The position numbers and the translations under genes were made by a program. Below, in pieces: positions 1 through 8,025 of a DNA stretch of 64,000 nucleotides. The stretch lies in the NCBI GenBank assembly GCA_016297405.1, contig JAEDGP010000002.1, positions 8,755 to 72,754 of the forward strand, written 5' to 3'. Below the pieces are notes generated by a model. That model had not been told where the DNA came from, made no database searches, and saw only the letters and a list, made by a program, of their open reading frames with translations. This stretch comes from Treponema sp. GTDB taxonomy: Bacteria > Spirochaetota > Spirochaetia > Treponematales > Treponemataceae. Within the stretch, counting starts at the first letter, position 1. Every line of letters begins with the position of its first letter.

Positions 1-1704
1 AAAATAATCCTTGTTTTCAAACGGGTAATGCTGCTGAGCATAAGGCATGCTTCCTGATTCAAACCAGCAGTCAAAAACCTCTGGGATGCGACGCATTGTC
101 TTTCCACATTTACAAGGAATAGTAATCTTATCTACAAACTGCTTGTGAAGATCTTCAGGATAAGTTCCAGAAAGTTTTTTCAATTCATCGCGGCTTCCAA
201 CGCACAAAACTTCCTTACAGTCAGGGTCTTCACACTTCCAGATAGGAATCGGGTTACCCCAGTAGCGGTTGCGGCTTACAGCCCAGTCGCGGGAACCTGC
301 AAGCCATTTGCCAAAACGGCCTTCCTTGATGTGTGCAGGCTGCCATTTAATCTGACTGTTTGCACGCAATAGAGCTTCATGATGGTCAGCAACCTTTACG
401 AACCATGAACCAATACCACGGTAAATCAAAGGAGAGCCACATCTCCAGCAGTGTGGATATGAGTGAAGGTGCTGTTCCTTCTTGATGAGTTTGCCTTCTT
501 TCTTAAGGCGGTCCATGATGTCTTTATCACATTCTTTTACAAATCGGCCAGTATAATCTGGAACAGCTTTTGTAAATTTACATTCAGCGTCGATTGGTTC
601 AACTTCTGGAACACCACTGCCTGCAAATACCTGGTGGTCATCTTCACCAAAGGCTGGTGCAATATGAACAATACCAGTACCGTCATCTGTTGTAACGTAA
701 GCAGCATTGAACATGCGGAAAGCGCCTTTTTCGCACTTCTGACGTGATTCAGCTTCACAGGCTTTTGGATCCTTAAGGTTTGCAAAATATGGGAACAATG
801 GTTCGTATTCTGCGCCAAGGAAATCTTTACCCTTATGACGGTAGATGATTTCGTAAGCTTGTGGATCTTTATAGTAAGCTGAAAGACGAGCTTCTGCAAA
901 GATATAAAAATCTCCTGATTCCTTGTCCTTAATCTTTACATAATCAAGTTCTGGCCCCATACAAAGACCAAGGTTTGAAGGAAGTGTCCATGGAGTTGTT
1001 GTCCATGCGATGAAATATGTGTTTCCGTTAGCCATTTCAGGATCATTTACGCCTTCCGGTGCCTTAGTAATCTTGAAGCGGACAGTAACAGTCATATCGT
1101 TTACATCTTTATATCCCTGTGCAAGCTCGTGTGTAGAAAGAACAGTTGAACAGCGGGGACAATAAGGAAGAATGTATTTACCTTCATAGATAAGGCCTTT
1201 ATCCCACAAAGATTTTGCAACCCACCAGATTGATTCCATGTAGTCAGGGTTCATTGTCTTATAATCATGGTCAAAGTCTACCCAACGACCCATACGGGTA
1301 ATTGTTGTACGCCATTCTGAAGTATATTTAAGAACAGATGCCTTACATTTATCGTTGAATTTATCAATTCCAAGTTCTTCAATTTCATGCTTTGAGTTGA
1401 TTCCCAGTTCTTTTTCAATAAGATTTTCTACAGGAAGACCATGACAGTCCCAACCGAAACGGCGTTCAACCTTTTTGCCCTTCATTGTCTGGTAACGAGG
1501 AATAATATCTTTAATTGTTGAAGGAATGAAATGTCCAAAGTGTGGAAGTCCTGTTGCAAACGGAGGACCATCAAAGAATACGTATTCTTCACAACCTTCA
1601 CGCTGGTCTACTGATTTTTTGAAAGTATCATTTTCTTTCCAGTATTTTAAGATTTCTTCTTCCTGTTTAGGGAAGTCTGCTTTAGGATCAACTGGCTTAT
1701 ACAT
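1..1704 (-). CDS. ileS: isoleucyl-tRNA synthetase, 5' part (runs off window)
   Basis: Charges tRNA-Ile in the cytoplasm. The minus strand encodes the first 568 residues, starting MYKPVDPKADFPKQEEEILK. The class I signature appears as DGPPFATGLPHFGH (the HIGH-motif region), followed by GWDCHGLPVE and the editing-domain segment AWTTTPWTLPSNLGLCMG. The region PYCPRCSTVLSTHE is also typical. The C-terminal part with KMSKS lies beyond the window edge. The start is ATG at 1704 with AGAGGT nine bases upstream. No T-box leader is visible; the divergent gap to the next gene is about 140 bp. The family call is secure; the full length cannot be seen. Confidence 0.97.
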   Translation of the reverse strand, partial: MYKPVDPKADFPKQEEEILKYWKENDTFKKSVDQREGCEEYVFFDGPPFATGLPHFGHFIPSTIKDIIPRYQTMKGKKVERRFGWDCHGLPVENLIEKELGINSKHEIEELGIDKFNDKCKASVLKYTSEWRTTITRMGRWVDFDHDYKTMNPDYMESIWWVAKSLWDKGLIYEGKYILPYCPRCSTVLSTHELAQGYKDVNDMTVTVRFKITKAPEGVNDPEMANGNTYFIAWTTTPWTLPSNLGLCMGPELDYVKIKDKESGDFYIFAEARLSAYYKDPQAYEIIYRHKGKDFLGAEYEPLFPYFANLKDPKACEAESRQKCEKGAFRMFNAAYVTTDDGTGIVHIAPAFGEDDHQVFAGSGVPEVEPIDAECKFTKAVPDYTGRFVKECDKDIMDRLKKEGKLIKKEQHLHSYPHCWRCGSPLIYRGIGSWFVKVADHHEALLRANSQIKWQPAHIKEGRFGKWLAGSRDWAVSRNRYWGNPIPIWKCEDPDCKEVLCVGSRDELKKLSGTYPEDLHKQFVDKITIPCKCGKTMRRIPEVFDCWFESGSMPYAQQHYPFENKDYF

Positions 1705-1813
1705 GTAGTTTGTTACCTCTAAATGAAATTACTATTTGGATTACATTATGACATATTTTTGAATAATATTCTATATAGTCAAAAAGGTATTCTATTTTAT
1801 TAATTATGGAATA

Positions 1814-1840
1814 TTGCAAACACTTTGTCTTGCCGATAAT
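1814..1840 (+). promoter_or_regulatory. putative promoter close to the start of the 1847 gene
   Basis: TTGCAA (1814-1819) and GATAAT (1835-1840) are 15 bp apart, which is a short spacer. The -10 box ends 6 nt before the ATG at 1847, so transcription would begin at or beside the start codon. The TTG at 1814 is in frame with the gene but is better read as the -35 box. Confidence 0.4.
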
Positions 1841-1846
1841 AAGGAT

Positions 1847-2905
1847 ATGAAATCAGTTCGCATTTTTTCTTTGTTCCTGCTGTTTTTTTCATCGGTATTT
1901 GTTTATAGTCAAACTCCAGACAAAATCAAAGGTATATGGGCAAACGACGACCGTCTGCTTTTCTTTGGAGGCGATAATGAAATTTCTGTAATTCTAAAAT
2001 TATATTACGGCTGGTACTATGATAGAACAAGCGAAAACGAAAATTTCTCTACTCTTGCCCAAAGGAACGTGAACAACGCCACTTCACCAACTCCAATACG
2101 TCTGAACGCAAGATACAAAAAGCTTGGCGATGAAATAAATGCCTGGGAACTTCAGATATACAATGATGACAAATTAATAGACTCAATTCCTTTTTGCGTC
2201 ATTGACGACAACATCTATCTGAATTTTCTGATTAAAGACAATAAACATTTAAATGATTCACAAACAAATAATTCAGAAAGAAACGAAAAATCAACATCCG
2301 GATTTTGGAAAGGAGTGAATTCCAGACAGACTATAAAGACATGCAAAGGAATAAGCCAAAAAGAGATTATCTGCTGGTACGTAGAAAATGACTGTGCCTA
2401 CCGTCTGCGATTCTGGGAAACCACGATGGATTTTGATAACCAGGCCATGGCCGCTTTTACCGATGGAGATAAGTTTTTTTCAATAAACAAACACATTGAC
2501 AGCGCAAACAGCATTTTTACATGTACAAATGGACGGTCTTCCAGAATCAGGAATGTAGAGAAATATCTTGAACTACCATTCGAAGTTACATATGACGAAA
2601 CAAACACCATAGCAGCCATCGGGAAACCAACTTTTAAAAGAGCAAGTGAAAAATATTCAAAAGAGGATCTTATTGCTATTGTAAATGAAGCAAATAGCAA
2701 AATGTGTTCTATTCCACCTTCTCCTTTTCCTGTACCAGATTTTGATTTTGAAAAACATCATTACGTAAAAGCTGAAAAGGAAATGACAAAAACCGATTTT
2801 CACTGGGATCTGATCGATGACATGGAGCAAGGAATTCAAATCATCCAGGAAGTGCGAGAAAGACAGAAACGTTTTGGGCCTAGAGGAAAAGACAGCGGAA
2901 ACTAG
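1847..2905 (+). CDS. exported protein of unknown function
   Basis: A 352-residue protein with a clear signal peptide: the start MKSVRIFSLFLLFFSS is followed by VFVYSQ and a likely type I cleavage site. The mature part is polar, with many Asn, Asp and Lys, and has no motif I recognise. The ATG at 1847 is preferred over the upstream in-frame TTG at 1814 because the signal peptide then starts correctly. The only SD-like run is AAGGA, one base before the ATG, which is too close to be useful. It stands divergent to ileS, and thiI follows after 50 bp. Export to the periplasm or cell surface is inferred. Confidence 0.75.
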   Translation: MKSVRIFSLFLLFFSSVFVYSQTPDKIKGIWANDDRLLFFGGDNEISVILKLYYGWYYDRTSENENFSTLAQRNVNNATSPTPIRLNARYKKLGDEINAWELQIYNDDKLIDSIPFCVIDDNIYLNFLIKDNKHLNDSQTNNSERNEKSTSGFWKGVNSRQTIKTCKGISQKEIICWYVENDCAYRLRFWETTMDFDNQAMAAFTDGDKFFSINKHIDSANSIFTCTNGRSSRIRNVEKYLELPFEVTYDETNTIAAIGKPTFKRASEKYSKEDLIAIVNEANSKMCSIPPSPFPVPDFDFEKHHYVKAEKEMTKTDFHWDLIDDMEQGIQIIQEVRERQKRFGPRGKDSGN

Positions 2906-2955
2906 AAAAGCTAATAGTGATAGTCAACAAAGCGTAAAAATTGTAGAATATACAC

Positions 2956-4149
2956 ATGACAACTTATCTTGCAAAAATCGGCGAGCTTTCTTTGAAAGGC
3001 TCAAACATAAAGACATTTGAACGGCTTCTTGTTCACAACGTAAAAGAATGCCTTACACACAGCGGTACAACTGCAAAAATCACTTTACGATCAGGACGGC
3101 TTTACCTGGAATGTGAAGAATCTGAGGAAAAAGGTGCAGAAAACGTTCTCAAGCATTTGCTTGGAATTACAGGCTGGGCTAAAACCAGAACCTGCGAAAA
3201 AGATATTGAACAGATTAAGATTGCAATCAAAGAAGAAGCAATGCTCTGCGTATCTAAAGGTGCAAAAACTTTTAAAATCGACGCCCGCCGAGCAGACAAG
3301 AAATTCCCCCTAGATTCATATCAGATTGCATGTGAAGGCGCAAGTCTTGTATTTGACGAAAGAATAATGGACGTTGATGTAAAAAATCCTGACGTCAAGA
3401 TTTTCGTTGAAGTTCGTGAAAAATGTTTTGTTTATAGCTATGCAGAAAAAGGCTGCAGAGGACTTCCTGCATCTTGTTCCGGAAAAGGACTTCTGCTGCT
3501 TTCCGGCGGGCTTGACTCGCCTGTCGCCGGATACAGAATGATGAGAAGAGGCATGCGAGTTGACTGCGTTTATTTCCATTCCTACCCATATACTTCCGTT
3601 GAAGCACAGCAGAAAGTTGAAGAGCTTGCCAGACGAATCTCACAGTTCGGTATTTATACTTATCTAAATATAGTGCCTTTCACTGATGTACAGATGCGCA
3701 TAAAGGAACGCTCTCCTCAGGATTGGACTACGCTTATGCTAAGGGTCTGCATGATGAAATGTTCAAATATGATTGCCCACCGCTGCCACGCTGACTGCAT
3801 AATCACAGGTGAAAGCCTTGGACAGGTTGCAAGCCAGACTATGGAAAACATGAATGTAACAGAACATTTTGCAGAATATCCTCTTTTACGCCCTCTTGTA
3901 GGATTGGATAAGGAAGAAATAATTGATACTGCAAATTTCATAGACACTTATGAAACATCCATTTTGCCTTACGAGGACTGTTGTGTATTGTTTAGTCCTA
4001 AACATCCAGTGTTACGAGGAACTACAGAAGAAGCGGAAAAAATTTATACTGATCTTGATGCTCAAGTCCTTATAAAGAATGCCTTTGAGAATCGAAAAAT
4101 CAAACACTTCATATTTGGAAAAGAAATTACCAAAGAAGAAGAACAATAA
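2956..4149 (+). CDS. thiI: tRNA 4-thiouridine synthetase ThiI (no rhodanese domain)
   Basis: Adenylates and thiolates U8 of tRNA, and in some bacteria supplies sulfur for thiamine synthesis. Order: N-terminal ferredoxin-like and THUMP domains (residues 1-165), then a PP-loop ATPase with SGGLDSP at residues 183-189 and the family segment ITGESLGQVASQT. At 397 residues it ends without the C-terminal rhodanese domain of the E. coli enzyme. That form is common in Firmicutes and others, where a partner desulfurase donates sulfur. There is no Shine-Dalgarno before the ATG; TAGAAT (2944-2949) ends 6 nt upstream, so the mRNA may be leaderless. Two hairpins follow the gene. Confidence 0.95.
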   Translation: MTTYLAKIGELSLKGSNIKTFERLLVHNVKECLTHSGTTAKITLRSGRLYLECEESEEKGAENVLKHLLGITGWAKTRTCEKDIEQIKIAIKEEAMLCVSKGAKTFKIDARRADKKFPLDSYQIACEGASLVFDERIMDVDVKNPDVKIFVEVREKCFVYSYAEKGCRGLPASCSGKGLLLLSGGLDSPVAGYRMMRRGMRVDCVYFHSYPYTSVEAQQKVEELARRISQFGIYTYLNIVPFTDVQMRIKERSPQDWTTLMLRVCMMKCSNMIAHRCHADCIITGESLGQVASQTMENMNVTEHFAEYPLLRPLVGLDKEEIIDTANFIDTYETSILPYEDCCVLFSPKHPVLRGTTEEAEKIYTDLDAQVLIKNAFENRKIKHFIFGKEITKEEEQ

Positions 4150-4160
4150 AAAAAACATAA

Positions 4161-4196
4161 AAAAAGTGCCATTTTTAACATAAAACGGCGCTTTTT
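4161..4196 (+). terminator. intrinsic terminator after thiI
   Basis: AAAAAGTGCC (4161-4170) pairs with GGCGCTTTTT (4187-4196), 10 bp with one G-U pair. The A and T runs flanking the stem let it work in both directions between convergent genes. Confidence 0.75.
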
Positions 4197-4209
4197 AACA
4201 AACTAAAAT

Positions 4210-4258
4210 CACCACTAAAGTTAGACAAATGAAGTTCTATTTTAGTGGTGTTTTTTTT
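4210..4258 (+). terminator. second intrinsic terminator between convergent genes
   Basis: CACCACTAAA (4210-4219) pairs perfectly with TTTAGTGGTG (4241-4250), followed by eight T. It backs up the hairpin just upstream. Confidence 0.8.
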
Positions 4259-4263
4259 ACTCA

Positions 4264-5391
4264 TCAAGATAGAAGAATCTTTGCAACTTTTCCTGCATCA
4301 GTATCGATGGTAATGGAATCGAAATTTCTTTTCATTTTCTGGTCAAAGTTCTTGTCATTCAAAATTTCATTTACTTTTGAATAAATATCAGCTGGTTTTT
4401 GTAAAAAATATCCGACTCTATTATCTACTGCAAAATGCATATTGCCTAATTCCTGATTATGAAGATATTTGCAGATAATTACAGGTTTTCGGCAACTTAA
4501 AACCTCCATCAATGTTGCAGGTCCAGCCTTAATGACTGCACAATCGCAAATTTTTACTAGTTCGTCCAGATAGTCAATGAAACCATAGACATGCAAATCG
4601 ATTTTAGGGTTCGCAAGACGAATGATATTCATGTTGTTCTTCTTTACAAGATCACGGCCACAAATGATAGCAATAGAAAACTCAGCTTTGTTTATGACAC
4701 ATTTATTGATGATTTCTGTTGCACCAGGAAGGCCTTCCCCACCACCTACTAGCAAAACAATTTTTTTATCAGGATCATAGCCATGTTTTATGCGAAGCTG
4801 CCTGATTTCTTCATCGGAAATAGATTTGCAGAATTTTTTATTCATAAGAAACGGGATTACCGTAACATTTTCTTCGGGAACACCACACCGTTCCACAGCA
4901 GAATCCCATGCTTCATCAGAATATACAAGGTATTTCAAATTTCTGTCATAGAACCAGAAATATGGAACGGTAAAAGGATCTGTAACAATGACTTTCAGAT
5001 TAATCTTCCAAGGCATTGCCTGTGCAATTTCCTTAAGAATCGGTGAGAGAAGAAAGTGAAAAGATACGATATCTGTTGGATGCTCTTTATAAAGAATGCG
5101 TCGAATATGACTTCGTTCGGTAAAAGTGAGAATTCTAATGCAAAGAGTCTGAAACCATTTGAAAAAACCAAAATCATACAGAAGAGGCCACATCCCCTTA
5201 AAATAATTGCAGGAAACATTATATCCGCGTTCAACAAAGATATTGCCGATACCATGTTTTCGAAATCCGTTCACCATATGTATCTGGCAGCCAGGATCTT
5301 CTTTCATCATGGCTTCGGAAAGAACGCGGGCCGCAGAAATGTGTCCGGCACCTGTATTCAAATAAAAAAATAGAAACTTACGACTTTTCAT
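4264..5391 (-). CDS. GT28-type diacylglycerol glycosyltransferase (MGDG synthase-like)
   Basis: Probably transfers a sugar from a UDP-sugar to diacylglycerol at the inner face of the membrane, making the glycolipids found in treponemes. The N-terminus FYLNTGAGHISAARVLSEAM carries the GAGH motif of monogalactosyldiacylglycerol synthase and processive glucosyltransferases. The C-terminal half has LLVGGGEGLPG and the donor-site segment IKAGPATLMEVLSCRKPVI, matching the GT28 fold. At 375 residues the length is normal. It starts at 5391 after GGTGG and lies 9 nt downstream of the outer-membrane-like gene, so the two probably form one operon. Sugar and acceptor are inferred from the family only. 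Confidence 0.82.
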   Translation of the reverse strand: MKSRKFLFFYLNTGAGHISAARVLSEAMMKEDPGCQIHMVNGFRKHGIGNIFVERGYNVSCNYFKGMWPLLYDFGFFKWFQTLCIRILTFTERSHIRRILYKEHPTDIVSFHFLLSPILKEIAQAMPWKINLKVIVTDPFTVPYFWFYDRNLKYLVYSDEAWDSAVERCGVPEENVTVIPFLMNKKFCKSISDEEIRQLRIKHGYDPDKKIVLLVGGGEGLPGATEIINKCVINKAEFSIAIICGRDLVKKNNMNIIRLANPKIDLHVYGFIDYLDELVKICDCAVIKAGPATLMEVLSCRKPVIICKYLHNQELGNMHFAVDNRVGYFLQKPADIYSKVNEILNDKNFDQKMKRNFDSITIDTDAGKVAKILLS

Positions 5392-5400
5392 ACACCACCA

Positions 5401-7125
5401 TTAAAAGAAAACCTTCGCAGAAACCGCAAAATAGTGATTAAAAAGATCAGAAACACGCTTTTCCCAATCTTTTCTGGCAGCTGTTACTTCCTCAACATTG
5501 CTATAGCTTTCAGAATACATTGGACTATCTACACCATCATTTCTGACATACTCAAAAGTATAACCGAAATTCAGAATAACTGAATTATTTTTTTTCCGAA
5601 AAACATCAACATCAAGATTAAATGCGGCCTGCATTACATACATGATAGTATCCTGCTTAAGGAAATCTGTAACATCCAAAGCAGAATCAAGACCATTGAC
5701 ATTAGCTTTGACAGTTCCATCTGAATAAATTCCATCAGAACCATTGGAATAAAGGCTCAGAACCTCTTCAGCCTCCAAAGACTGATATGGATTTGCATGT
5801 CTTATAAAAGTTGTCTGTGTGGTAAGATGTACATTAGGAATCGGTTTGAAATTCATTTTTAGGGAAATCCGGTCTGAATTTGGAGGAAGGGAAAGTCCCA
5901 TTGGAACAGCACAGTTTGTATAATCCATATAATTGTATTTTCCATCGCTTGTATCGTAGTAGGAATAACAATAAGGAGTTACCAGATCATAGTTGAAAGA
6001 TATCAGATTGCACATGGAATCGACAGGCGTATATACAAAGCCAAAGGTAAACGCACTTCTGATTGCCGCATCATTAAGCTTAAGCTTTAAAAGCTTCTTT
6101 ATCTTCATATCATCAAAAGCTGCAGAAGCTGTAAGCATAAAGAAATTTTCAGGTTTCCAGTCAATCTGGACTCCCGCAAGAACGTTTTCACAATATCCTG
6201 CAACATTAGCAATTATCACATAAGGAACAGGCAGCAAATAGGATGGCTGAAAAGATTTTCCATACACAACAGATTCAAAATAAGACAAAGCGAATCTATC
6301 ATCTAGGAAAGGAACTCTTAGAGAATGGAATGAAAGAAATTTTCCAGCGGCAAACTCATTCTGCGAAAATCTGTTCCATGCCCCGATCATTCCAAAATAC
6401 TGGGAATAATCGAAAAAACCATTCTGCCAGTTTATGGTGGCATTCAAAGCCTGATATCCATTAGGATTCATAATAAGACTGGAATCCGGAAACCTGCCAA
6501 AACCTGTTTTATTCAATCCTATGCTTCCATACAGGTTTTCGTTACCAAAAGTCACTACACCGTTCACATCGAATACACAATCCACGTTCTTAAAATCCAG
6601 AAAAGCATTCTTTATTTCAAGTTCCCGATTTGGTTCCATGTATTTTCCATAAAATGATGAATAATCATTCCCATCATTGAACACAATTGCGCCAGTATTA
6701 TAACTCAACCCAAAAAGACCTTTATAAAAATCGCCGGAAACATAAGTCTCCCCTGAAATTCTGTGGGAATCAGCATATTTTTCCCTGGCGTCATTTCCAG
6801 TTAATTCGACCTGAGTATATTTTGCCTTAAAATCTACTCCTGCGCTGACTGTACAGGAGTTTGAAAAATATCGTTCCAGGTAATACCTGGCTTTTTTTGC
6901 TTCAATGTTGTCATCGCATGATTCTACAGTTTTCAAAACATCATATACAACATTTACAGGAAAAGGACGCAACTGAGGAAGTCTTTTTACATAACCTTTT
7001 AATTCCCAGCCAATGGCATCAGAATAAAAATCATCGGATGGTTCAACGCTAACCTGAGAAAAAACTGAAAGAGGTAGAATAATCCCAATGAAAAAAGCAA
7101 ATATAATTTTTTTAGACGAAATCAA
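5401..7125 (-). CDS. predicted outer-membrane beta-barrel protein
   Basis: About 574 residues with a signal peptide (IIFAFFIGIILPLSVFSQ). Then comes a helical segment with YDVLKTVESC and ARYYLERYF, and a long region of alternating aromatic and polar residues typical of beta-barrels. The protein ends in KVFF; a terminal Phe is the usual C-terminal barrel signal. Two in-frame TTG codons (7131 and 7125) could start it. The second lies 6 nt after AGGA and is preferred. The gene heads an operon with the glycolipid glycosyltransferase 9 nt downstream, suggesting an envelope role. No named family is recognised with certainty. Confidence 0.7.
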   Translation of the reverse strand: MISSKKIIFAFFIGIILPLSVFSQVSVEPSDDFYSDAIGWELKGYVKRLPQLRPFPVNVVYDVLKTVESCDDNIEAKKARYYLERYFSNSCTVSAGVDFKAKYTQVELTGNDAREKYADSHRISGETYVSGDFYKGLFGLSYNTGAIVFNDGNDYSSFYGKYMEPNRELEIKNAFLDFKNVDCVFDVNGVVTFGNENLYGSIGLNKTGFGRFPDSSLIMNPNGYQALNATINWQNGFFDYSQYFGMIGAWNRFSQNEFAAGKFLSFHSLRVPFLDDRFALSYFESVVYGKSFQPSYLLPVPYVIIANVAGYCENVLAGVQIDWKPENFFMLTASAAFDDMKIKKLLKLKLNDAAIRSAFTFGFVYTPVDSMCNLISFNYDLVTPYCYSYYDTSDGKYNYMDYTNCAVPMGLSLPPNSDRISLKMNFKPIPNVHLTTQTTFIRHANPYQSLEAEEVLSLYSNGSDGIYSDGTVKANVNGLDSALDVTDFLKQDTIMYVMQAAFNLDVDVFRKKNNSVILNFGYTFEYVRNDGVDSPMYSESYSNVEEVTAARKDWEKRVSDLFNHYFAVSAKVFF

Positions 7126-7179
7126 AATCAATTCCTAATTTATACGCTACATGTATAGTTCTTCTATTTTATATCTTTA

Positions 7180-7209
7180 TTGCATGAATTACAAGTTATG
7201 TGATATTCT
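7180..7209 (+). promoter_or_regulatory. promoter of udg, probably leaderless
   Basis: TTGCAT (7180-7185), an 18-bp spacer and TATTCT (7204-7209). The -10 box ends 9 nt before the ATG at 7219, so the expected transcript starts within about 3 nt of the start codon. No Shine-Dalgarno is present. Confidence 0.6.
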
Positions 7210-7218
7210 TTAACCATA

Positions 7219-8022
7219 ATGAAGGGTTCAGACAAGACACAGATTTACGGTTTATTGAATGTGATTTCAGACTATTGTTACGGATATAAGTCACCGGAAT
7301 TTAATCAGAACTTTAATTTCCAAGATGACATGGCATCACAATCAGCAGATGAAAACAAGGACTCTTCCGTAGAAAAGAAGTTTGTTACCTGTGATTCTTC
7401 CCGGACAACAATAAATACAACAAAGCCAAAATCGTCTTCTTTAACATTAGATTCAATTGAAAGAAAAATCCACGAATGCAAACGTTGCCCTCTCCATTCA
7501 GGAAAGACAAATTACGTGCCAGGAACTGGTGTTTCTTCTCCCTATGTGCTGGTAATTGGCGAAGGTCCGGGAGAGGAAGAAGACAAATCAGGCCTCCCAT
7601 TCGTTGGTCCTGCAGGAAAGCTTTTGGACAAAATGCTCAACGCCATCGACCTGGATAGAAACGTAAACTGCTACATCGCAAATGCAGTAAAATGCCGGCC
7701 ACCGATGAACAGAGATCCGCTTCCAGAAGAATCTCTTGCATGCAGATCTTTTCTTGACGCACAGATTCATGTTCTGAAACCTAAAATGATTCTTCTTGTG
7801 GGCAAGGTCAGCGCTCATGATATTCTTCAAAATGACTACACCATAGCACAGATGCGCCAGCGTTTGTTTGAATACAACGGAATTCCTGTTGTAGTGACCT
7901 ATCATCCAAGTGCGCTTCTTAGAAACCAGGAATTGAAGCGTCCTGCATGGGAAGATCTTAAATTCTTCAAATCAAAACTTGAAGAAATCGCTCCTGATTA
8001 CAACCGAAATTTCAAGAAGTAA
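7219..8022 (+). CDS. family 4 uracil-DNA glycosylase ([4Fe-4S])
   Basis: Removes uracil from DNA. The catalytic domain spans residues 75-267: Cys87 and Cys90 (HECKRCPLH), the active-site loop GEGPGEEED, and the later pair in VKCRPP and ESLACRSF that completes four cluster ligands. YHPSALLR is the family's second motif. The first 75 residues are Ser/Asn-rich, look disordered and are absent from short family members; similar linkers occur in the SPO1-polymerase-like subset. priA follows after 3 nt, so the two DNA-maintenance genes are one transcript. The ATG at 7219 is the only good start. Confidence 0.93.
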   Translation: MKGSDKTQIYGLLNVISDYCYGYKSPEFNQNFNFQDDMASQSADENKDSSVEKKFVTCDSSRTTINTTKPKSSSLTLDSIERKIHECKRCPLHSGKTNYVPGTGVSSPYVLVIGEGPGEEEDKSGLPFVGPAGKLLDKMLNAIDLDRNVNCYIANAVKCRPPMNRDPLPEESLACRSFLDAQIHVLKPKMILLVGKVSAHDILQNDYTIAQMRQRLFEYNGIPVVVTYHPSALLRNQELKRPAWEDLKFFKSKLEEIAPDYNRNFKK

Positions 8023-8025
8023 AAC

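Noticed and set aside
537..899. Reverse and forward frames inside ileS
   Set aside because: Shadows of ileS; the ileS frame shows clear synthetase motifs throughout.
1705..1846. T-box riboswitch upstream of ileS
   Set aside because: The 142-bp divergent gap is too short, and there is no T-box sequence or terminator.
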